A DNA stretch of 14,298 bases from Ophryocystis elektroscirrha (taxonomy: Eukaryota > Apicomplexa > Conoidasida > Neogregarinorida > Ophryocystidae). Below, piece after piece: positions 1 to 7,845 of this stretch. The notes under the pieces are model-generated. The model ran no database searches. It was not told where the DNA came from and saw nothing but the letters and a program-made list of their open reading frames with translations. Within the stretch, counting starts at the first letter, position 1; every line of letters begins with the position of its first letter. The stretch covers positions 4,398-18,695 of the forward strand of contig JAQIFP010000077.1 in assembly GCA_030141585.1 (NCBI GenBank), written 5' to 3'. The position numbers and the translations under genes were made by a program.

Positions 1-612
1 AAATACATACAAATATAAATAAATAAATTTTTAACTAAATACATAAATTTATTTATAATTTTTATCTATAATTATAATTTTAAATAATTATAAATAAATA
101 TAAATAAATAAATAAATATAAATAAATAAATAAATATAAATAAATTTAAATAAATATAAACAAATATAAATAAATATAATTAAATGAATATAAATAAGTA
201 AATATAAATAAATATAAATAAATATAAATAAATATAAATAAATATAAATAAATATAAATAAATATAAATAAATATAAATAAATTCATATAAATTAATAAA
301 TAAATTAAATTAAAATAATAAATATAAATAAATATAAATGACGTATACTACATATAATTTTATAGTCATTTTAGTCACTTATTAATGTGCATTATTCTTC
401 AATTAATGTATGTAATATTATAGATCTTATTGTTACAATTTATATTTAACTAATACTAATGTTTTACCAATATGTAATAGAACAATACAGCCTTTGTATT
501 TGTCCTCACTCTGCACGTTTGTTTCGGTTGAAATCTAATTCTTGCACTTTTTATACACATTGAATATATTAATTTTACAGTAACATTCTAGCTATATTTT
601 ATTATGTATTAG
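1..612. other. A/T low-complexity region, probable incomplete intron upstream of DHPS exon
   Basis: No exon or RNA gene is supportable here. Positions 1-340 are almost pure A/T, built from AAATAAAT/AATATAAATA words. Positions 341-612 are AT-rich unique sequence ending in a TATTAG acceptor at 607-612. The next exon begins in the middle of the DHPS domain with a split Gly codon, so at least one coding exon must lie upstream. I found no DHPS N-terminal motif (the Asn-Val-Thr-Pro-Asp-Ser-Phe segment) in any frame of 341-612. I therefore read the region as the 3' part of an intron longer than 600 nt, although a 5'-broken gene is not excluded. Confidence 0.5.
201..280. repeat. A/T tandem repeat, 10-bp period
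   Basis: Eight perfect tandem copies of AATATAAATA occupy this stretch. Degenerate copies and AAAT/AAATA variants extend the low-complexity tract over roughly 20-340. It has no coding potential and looks like ordinary replication-slippage expansion in an AT-rich genome. Confidence 0.9.
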
Positions 613-1083
613 AGGAGAATCCTCTGCTCCAGGAAATGCTAGAGTATCTACGGAAACTGAATTAAGTCGCGTTATACCAGTAATAAAAGCAATTAGACAA
701 GTAATACAAATTAATTTGATATGTTTATTCAGAGATGGCCAGATATTCTTATTTCGGTAGACACCACAAAATCCGCGGTTTTACGTGAAGCCGTAAAAGC
801 GGGAGCTAATATTGTGAGTTAATTGATAAATAAGCTTATATCATATTTCATATAAAATATATTATTTTTAATGACTACTAGAAGATTAAAGTCACTAGGT
901 GCAAATTAATTATAATTATGTATCAAATTTCAATATTATTACTGACATTTTATAACTAACTTAATATATGTCCATATTAGTAATGTTTGCATATACAATT
1001 ATAAAGTAGCTTACTTTATTAGTATAAGAGAAATACAATGAATATTTGACATGTGTATGTATTTTATTATACAAATTTTTTAA

Positions 1084-1127
<44 letters not shown>

Positions 1128-2379
1128 TAATTAAAATTATTATTGTAGCTAGTTATATTGTTTCTTAATATTTTAAAGGTGTATTAAATATTTAAGAATC
1201 CAGGATGTGAGAATAATAATAATAATAATATTATTCTTTGATATGTATGTGATATAACCCTAAAATGCAGCTTAACGATATTTCTGGGGGAACAGACGAT
1301 GAAGATATGCTATATACTGCAAAAGAGCTTAAGTGTATAGTGATATTAGGTCATCGGAAAGGTTCATCATTAACTATGAATAATCTAGCAAGTATTATCA
1401 TATGACAATTTACTTTTGCAATAGCATACAACAACATTGTAAGTGAAGTTTGTCAATATTTGTCAACACGTGCAAGCGAGGCTCAAATGATTGGCATTCC
1501 AAAGTAATATCGTAAAAGTACAATAATTTTAAGGTGGCGGATTATTTTAGACGTGGGAATCGGATTCAGCAAAAATGGGGCTCATAACTTAGAACTAATT
1601 AAAAATATGCAAATCGTTGCCACAAATTTACTAGCCGGTATTCCAATGTGTATATCTATTTCCAGAAAAAAGTAAATTTTTTAGAGTTTTAAGAAAAAAT
1701 CTAATATCTAAAAACATTACAGAGTGCTAGTTATTTATACATTTTTTTCAGATTTACTCGAAATTACATAATTCCTGATATTTCAAAAAGCAATACTGAA
1801 GAAGAATCAAAACTTTCAGACAAAATAATTCTTGATTCAGATTACATTAGCTCAATGTTTGCGCAAAGGTACATTTGATGCTGTGTTAAAATACAAAACT
1901 TATACTAATTTTAAGTATTTGAGACATTCTAATAACATACGCATGCTCAAATTCTGTAATTTCATGGTCTGTAAAATATACTCACGCATAAAAATCATAT
2001 GTATGCTTTATATATCGACATCCGTATATTTGTCTTCATGTTGATAAATAATTGATTTATTAGTATTTTTTTTTATATGTCAAATTATCGTAAGCGCGAG
2101 TTAATAAATACCAAAATTTGTATATTATTTTTGAGCTGTTCAAATATATAACAAATGTGCGCAAAACAATAGATTAAATTTTAAGTATGCAGATTAAAAA
2201 ATTTTCTAGTACGGAAAATACATGCAATAAAGCTAAATTTTTTTATTTTTAGTATTTGTCATGATCAAGTAAAAGGAAATATTGATGAATTTTCCAAATT
2301 TTCATTATTAATTATAAGAACACATAACGTTCGATTAAATCAAATGATGATAAATGTGTTAAGAAGTTACTTTACCTAA
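613..2379 (+). CDS. DHPS: Dihydropteroate synthase (folate pathway), 5'-partial, 7 visible exons
   Basis: DHPS condenses p-aminobenzoate with the hydroxymethyl-dihydropterin pyrophosphate to give dihydropteroate; animals lack it. Proposed exons: 613-700, 733-813, 1271-1391, 1425-1503, 1534-1671, 1752-1868, 2253-2379 (TAA). They give about 249 residues with consistent phase and GT/AG borders. Visible landmarks in order are GESSAPGNA (family GESTRPGA), SVDTTKSAVLREAVKAGANI, LNDISGG, ILGHRKGS (family HMRG), IPKWRIILDVGIGFSKNG (family DPGIGF.K, here Pro to Val), SRKKF, and IIRTHNVR (family RVHDV). The start of the (beta/alpha)8 barrel is missing from the window. Introns 814-1270 and 1869-2252 are long; the first contains a TA microsatellite, and I see nothing else in either. 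In fungi DHPS is usually the C-terminal domain of trifunctional FOL1, but whether this one is fused cannot be seen. Several conserved residues are substituted, so it is a divergent copy, though the intact frame across seven exons argues against a pseudogene. Confidence 0.88.
1087..1124. repeat. (TA)19 microsatellite in DHPS intron
   Basis: A 38-nt pure TA run lies inside the 457-nt DHPS intron (814-1270). Shorter TA runs sit in the Prp5 intron near 5270-5290 and at the 5' end of the intron starting at 12765. This is a simple slippage repeat. Confidence 0.95.
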
Positions 2380-2399
2380 TAAAACAGTTCAACTTTATG

Positions 2400-2609
2400 A
2401 TGGGATGTTGTTTAGCGAAGACACCTCCTCGAAGTAGAAAAACACAAGACACACTTAAATCAGAAGATATAGAAAAAAGACGTGAACTAATTGCTGCTGC
2501 TGCGGAAGAAAGATTAAGAAAAGCCCAAATGCGAGGACTCAGTCAAAACACCGAGCAAAAATACAAGTCCGAACAGGCATTCAGGAAAACTTTATCAAAA
2601 GCACTGTAA
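2400..2609 (+). CDS. SVIP: SVIP-like small p97/VCP-interacting protein
   Basis: A single-exon ORF of 69 residues (70 if the ATG at 2397 is used). Animal SVIP is about 77 aa, is anchored to ER membranes by N-myristoylation, and inhibits ER-associated degradation by occupying the p97/VCP N domain through a VIM motif (R-x5-A-A-x2-R). Here the second ATG gives MGCC, a myristoylation/palmitoylation-type start, so I prefer 2400 over 2397, which would place Met rather than Gly at position 2. The helix RELIAAAAEER fits the VIM consensus exactly, and RLRKAQMRGL follows, as in the animal proteins. The C-terminus is Lys/Gln-rich and lacks any membrane segment. The gene starts 20 nt after the DHPS stop (17 nt from the first ATG) on the same strand, and 193 nt before the Prp5 start. 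No room for a conventional promoter is evident unless it lies within the last DHPS exon or intron. Confidence 0.8.
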   Translation: MGCCLAKTPPRSRKTQDTLKSEDIEKRRELIAAAAEERLRKAQMRGLSQNTEQKYKSEQAFRKTLSKAL

Positions 2610-2802
2610 AATAGTATTTTTTTGTTGTAGTTACAGACAGTTGCTAAATAATTTTAAAATGACTAAAATTTACATTTTTATAAGCTATGATTTTTTTTAG
2701 TGAAGCTTAAATCTATTCTAAAAAGTGTGTGTGCAACATTTATTGCTTTTTCTGTTCGACTCATCCGAATAGGTCCATAAATAAATATTGTAAAAATGTA
2801 TT

Positions 2803-3891
2803 ATGAGAAGTCGTAGCGTTGATAGGAAGTTACGCAAAAGAAGCCGATCTAAGGATAGACGATATCGCTGTCCCCAGGAACATCGGTCGTACATGCACAA
2901 AAGTATCAATTCAGATAGAAATCACCGTAGTAGAGAAGACAAAAGTCGAAAAAGAGAATGCTCTATAGACTCTCAACGTGAACGTAGAACATCGCATACT
3001 AATCGTAATAGTTCACGATATCCTTCGAAAAATAAAGAAGAAAGTTTATATCGAAAGACCCGCATAAAGTCTCAAGACAAAAATCGTCACTCAGATGTGG
3101 AGCGAGATTCAGCAGATATTATCAAAAGGAACCGGTTCAGAAATCTTTCTAGAAGTGAATCCACCAGTATTCAAATAATGTGAATTTATTTTTTTTTAGA
3201 TAGAGAAGTTACAGTGGAAGATACTTGTAGCGAATCAAGTAAAACAATTCGCGACGATATTAATGTTAAATCCAGTTCAGTAAGAACAAAAAATAGTAAA
3301 TCTCCCGGAAATGATCGCCATAGTAGAAAATGGAGGGATTCAGATCGTAATAATAGTCATAACTCGAAACCACGTGTTTCTTATCCAAATAAAACTCGAA
3401 ATAAGTCTACTAGTCGGAAGTCTAAATCTAGAAGTGGTTCCAACAAAACCCATGTAAAAGAATCCTCAAAAGAATCGAAGTCTAAAAAAGATAATAAGAG
3501 CAAATCTCGAAGCCGATCTATAAGTCGCTCTATAGAGTCTGAAGAAAGGAAAAAGATTGAACGGAGAAAGCAAGAAAGACTTCAGCGCGTTCGGCAATTG
3601 ATGGAAGAAAAAAAAAAAAAAAGCTCCCTAAATGTTGCTCCTAATGTAATTCTTTTTCTTTTTTTTATGTTTGCAGACAAATGAAAAAGATACCCAACAA
3701 CCAAGTGATGCATCCGTTGACCCAGCTTCCCAACAAGACCCATTCAAAATGAATCTATCTGAATTAGCTATGTATTATGTAGATTCAGAACCAGACCCCT
3801 TAGACGAATTTATGCAAGTTGTCGAAGCAGAAATGCATGACATAAATTTAGCTCCAAAAAAACTCAAGAGAAAAAGACAAAAAAAAGGGCA

Positions 3892-3922
<31 letters not shown>

Positions 3923-6900
3923 TAGGAGGATGACCCTGTTATGTCTATTTCCCTCGACGAAGTTTTAGATTTACAAAAACAAATAGCAGACAGTTTAACT
4001 AAATCTGAAGCTGTTATTGCTACTCCCATACAAGGTAAAAAAAAAAAAAAAGGTTAAAAATACATAGTGCTTCAATCCTCAACAACTTTGGAATCTCAAA
4101 CAGAAGATCTTGATGATTTTGAAGACATAGCAAAAACTAAAGCCGCTGAAGAAGCTGCTTTGGCTTCTGTAATGGCTAAAGAAAACGAGACTACATCTAG
4201 TGTTAAACCGAAGTTTCAAATTGCCTCAATTGATGAGAAAGATGATGAAATTTATCATCAAGAGTTTATTGCACAACTAAAAAAAAAACAGGTTGAAGCT
4301 CAACTAGAGGAAGATAAAAAACGGGCTGAAGCAGAAGCTGAAGCTGCGGAATTACAGCAATTTTTGGGTAAATCATAGATATATAATATTTATATAATAG
4401 TAATAAAAATAATAATTAAAATATGAATAGACATATATATGCACTAAAAGTAATTTTTTTTTTTTTTTTTTTTTTAGAAGAGAAAAATGAAGAAGAGAAA
4501 GAAGAAGATAGGGATGAAGATAAAGAAAATATGTCATTAGTTCCAGTTAAAGACGAAGATGAGTTTTTGGATGATGCAGCTGAAGATGATTACAGATACA
4601 ACGTTGTAGATGATAATATGAATAGTTATTTTGATCTTTTAGAGGTGTGATTTTTTTTTTTTATTGTTTACAGAAAGTTGGTTCACAAAAAGAACTCCCG
4701 AATGTGGATCATTCTAAAATCAATTATATGCCTTTCAATAAAAACTTATATGTGCAAGGTAATTCACTTTGTTTGCATACATTTTTAAAAAATATAGTTT
4801 GATTTGATATAGATTTACAGCACAATCTATTTTAAGTTACTGTTTATTATATCTATGTCCGTTACCCTAAAGAAAAGAATATCATAAATGTTTTTTTTAT
4901 ATTAATAGGATTATAATAAAAATATTAATTATAAACTAATAGCTAATGTTTTCAGTGAGAGAAATCACATTGATGAAAGACCACGAAGTGGACGCTTTGC
5001 GGAAACTTAATAATAACATTAAAATTCGTGGAAAAAATTGTCCTCGTCCAATAAAAACATTTTACCAGTGTGGACTTCCAGATGTAGTATTGAAAATCAT
5101 AGAAAAAAGGGAGTATCAAAAACTTTTTCCTATACAGATGCAAGCTTTACCCACACTTATGGCAGGTAACTGCATAATAAAAATAGAATAAAAATGACGT
5201 CAAATGTGACTATTGAGACATTGTTATATATTACACTAATATTTTCTTATATGTAAATTATATAAAACCAATATATATATATATATATACATATATATAA
5301 ATAATATAATTTAAACATAAATAAGTTATTTTGAACCACGTACAAAAAATAATATATATAATAAATATTTTTTTTCCAATATAGTATATGAGCATTGAAC
5401 CTAATACGTAGTTAATTGTGTATAGTATGGATGTGTTGGTGTAATGTATCAAATCTCACGTATTTTTGATAGGAAGAGACACTCTTGGTATTGCCGAAAC
5501 GGGTTCTGGGAAAACTTTAGCATATCTTCTTCCCCTTCTTCGTCATATCTTAGACCAGCCTCCACTTCGTCCCGGTGAAGGTCCTATCGGACTCATTTTA
5601 GCTCCCACTAGAGAACTCACAGTACAAATCCATAGGGAAGTCCACGTTTTTGCCAAGCCTCTTTCTTTAATATCGGTAAGGTTTTTAATTTTCAAAAAAA
5701 AAAAAGGTTCCAGTATATGGAGGAACTGGAATTGGAAGCCAATTATCTGCTTTAAAACGAGGTGCATATGTAGTTGTAGCGACTCCCGGCCGTAAGTTAA
5801 AAAAATACAAATAGTTAAATTATATAGGACTTATTGACGTATTAACAATAAATAATGGAAAAATTATCAATTTAAGGGTAACAATAGGACAATAATCAAA
5901 TCATATAGAGAGTTACTTTTGTAATTTTGGACGAAGCCGATCGCATGTTTGATATGGGCTTTGAACCACAGATAATGTCTATATTAAGTAACTAAAAAAA
6001 AAAAAAAAAATACAACTTTAGAGACTATACGCCCTGATGCCCAGAAAGCTCTATTTTCAGCTACATTTCCCCCTTATATTGAATGTAAGGGTTATGTTTT
6101 ATGTTATATACATCAGCTCTTGCAAAAAAAATAATGAAAAAACCTATAGAAATTGTTATTGGAGAAAGGCAAGCGTCGTCTTCAAAAGTTGAGCAATTCG
6201 TTGAGATATGGAACTCACCGAGAGAAAAATTTCTGCGTCTTTTACAGCTTTTGGGTGAATGGGCAGAACATGGTTCAATAATAATTTTTATATCTAGACA
6301 AAGTGAAGCAGACGAGTTATTTGCAGATCTGTTGAGAGTAACTTTTTTTTTTTTTTTTTTATTTTTTTTAGTGCGGATATGCTAGTTTAGTGCTTCACGG
6401 AGGACAAGATCAAACAGATCGAGATTTCACTATACATGACTTCAAAGAAAACGTAGCTAATATTCTTATAGCAACATCTGTTGCTGCTCGTGGACTAGAT
6501 GTCAAGTCTATAGTGTTAGTGATAAATTATTGTGCGCCTGATCATTTGGAAGATTACATTCATAGAATCGGTCGAACTGGTCGAGCTGATAATATTGGAG
6601 TGGCTTATACATTTTTATCAAATGATGACGCAGATAAAGCAGAAGATTTAATTCGAGCTTTGAAGCAAGCAGATAAACCAATTCCTCTAGCATTGAAACA
6701 GCTGGCCGACAGTTATAAGCTTCAACTTAATATGGGGTTAATAAAACAACACGGAAAAGGAGGATTTAAAGGAAAAGGGTTCAAATTTACCGCTACTGAA
6801 AAAAGTCGTCAACAGCAGGAACGTCTTCAAGCTAAAAAAGAACTAGGTCTTGAAGGCAGTGACGAAGACGAAATGGCTTCAGAAATTTTTGATGACCTTG

Positions 6901-7706
6901 AAAATCCTATGTCTCCTATAATGCCTCAACCTGTTCCAAATACGGATGACGTTGGAGCCGCTTCCGTTCGAGCTAAGTCTCTAGCCGATTTGGTGAATAA
7001 AACAGAATCATCCAAGGATATCAAAAATATAATACAACAAAAGCTAAACGCCATTTCACCTGCCATTTCTTCTTTAGCACAAAAGAATTTAGCTTTAGCC
7101 GCTGCTGCAGCTGCTGTAGTTAATAACAACACGGTTTCACCACAGGCCAGTAAATCTAGCTTGCTTACTTCAAATTCATATATTGACTCTCAAACTGGCA
7201 ATCTTATTGAAGAGTTCGATATAAACGACTATCCTCAAAATGCCAGATTTAAAGTTACACATAAAGTAATAATAACGCTAAATGCTACTTTGGTAGTTAC
7301 ACATATATTGCTGTACTGCTAAATACTGTGGTTAAGAGTAGTTTTTATATAAAAAATTATGCAATTTATAATAACTAATATATATATACTTATATATATA
7401 CACACATAAAATTTGTAGGACGTTCTCAACCGCATAACAGACCAAACTGGTGCAGTACTGCAAGTGAAAGGACGCTATGTAGCTCCAGATGAAAAAGATT
7501 CAGTTGCTATGCTTGGAGTGAAAAGGTTGTACATAGAAATAATTGGTTCCACTCCAATAATCGTTCAGCATGCAAAGTATGTTTTAACTTTTTTTATAAT
7601 ATATATTAGACACGAGCTAAGAAGTCTATTAGAGTCTGTATCAATTAAACAACTAAATATGCCTGCTTCAGCAAGAGCAACTTTAGGTCGATATACGGTT
7701 ATTTAA
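2803..7706 (+). CDS. PRP5: Prp5/DDX46 DEAD-box pre-mRNA splicing helicase, 17 exons
   Basis: Prp5/DDX46 is the nuclear RNA-dependent ATPase that promotes stable U2 snRNP binding at the intron branch site. Exons: 2803-3166, 3200-3645, 3677-3895, 3926-4034, 4068-4367, 4478-4644, 4674-4758, 4956-5165, 5473-5675, 5707-5791, 5828-5877, 5909-5987, 6022-6084, 6117-6337, 6372-7265, 7419-7576, 7610-7706; together exactly 1,250 codons including TAA (1,249 aa; human DDX46 is about 1,030). An Arg/Ser/Lys-rich RS-like region fills residues 1-270. DPLDEFM (310-316) is the family DPLD motif, linked to SF3b contact. Acidic/Lys-rich coiled-coil-prone segments follow to about 530. The Q motif lies near 598-625. 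Motif I AETGSGKT is at 641-648, APTREL at 677-682, TPGR at 727-730, DEAD at 754-757, SAT at 785-787, IIIFIS at 848-853, ARGLD at 906-910 and HRIGRTGR at 931-938. The C-terminal region from about 1150 ([15 protein letters not shown] onward) matches the conserved DDX46 tail. All catalytic motifs are intact. The exon 2 donor could instead be at 3634. Intron 5166-5472 (307 nt) shows only a TA-rich stretch. Confidence 0.93.
3608..3622 (+). repeat. A15 homopolymer inside Prp5 coding exon 2
   Basis: Fifteen consecutive A encode part of the Lys run after LMEE in the RS/Lys-rich region. The frame is consistent on both sides as given. A one-base error here would shift the frame, so the exact length deserves caution; polymerase or ribosome slippage is possible. 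Confidence 0.9.
3896..3925 (+). other. 30-nt poly(A) intron of Prp5 (GT-A25-TAG)
   Basis: Between GGGCAAAAA and GAGGATGAC lies GT followed by 25 A and then TAG. Reading through it ends translation at that TAG. Removing it joins Lys-Lys-Gly-Gln-Lys to Glu-Asp-Asp-Pro in the same phase and keeps the 1,250-codon frame open. It has no pyrimidine tract and no recognisable branch-site word. Related A-rich introns occur at 4035-4067, 5988-6021 and 12950-12984. Confidence 0.75.
7577..7609 (+). other. 33-nt Prp5 intron without in-frame stop
   Basis: GT at 7577 and AG at 7609 bound a 33-nt intron that splits a Lys codon. Removing it restores VQHAKHELRSLL, which fits the DDX46 family tail. Because 33 is divisible by three and the intron carries no stop in this frame, retention would insert 11 hydrophobic residues instead of ending the protein. 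The other short introns of length 3n that I read (3167, 3896, 4035, 11928) do carry a stop. Confidence 0.65.
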
Positions 7707-7845
7707 TTTTGTGAATCAAACAATAGCCTGTATATTTATTATTATTTCTTTTTTTTTTTATTATTATTTTTTTTTTTTTTTTGTGTATTCTTAACATATG
7801 AATCAATGCATGTAAAAGAAAACTTCACTTTAAAAAAAAAAAAAC
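7707..7845. other. Compact convergent 3' region between Prp5 and NAD synthetase
   Basis: This 139-nt space separates two converging stop codons (TAA at 7704-7706 on +, TAG at 7846-7848 on -). It contains T-runs near 7749-7782 and an A12 run near 7833-7844. An AATAAA hexamer on the minus strand (TTTATT at 7735-7740) could serve NAD synthetase polyadenylation. I see no AATAAA for Prp5. Both 3' UTRs must overlap or be very short. Confidence 0.6.

Noticed and set aside
481..549. Possible upstream DHPS exon in the less AT-rich stretch after 480
   Set aside because: No frame gives a DHPS N-terminal motif in a phase compatible with the exon at 613, and no convincing donor follows.
1832..2044. Short ORF overlapping the last DHPS introns
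   Set aside because: It starts inside the DHPS exon in another frame and runs through intron 1869-2252. Its A/T-driven composition shows no recognisable motif.
3775..4029. Antisense ORF opposite Prp5 exons 3-4 with a poly-Phe stretch
   Set aside because: It is the shadow of the Lys-rich coding exon and poly(A) intron on the other strand.
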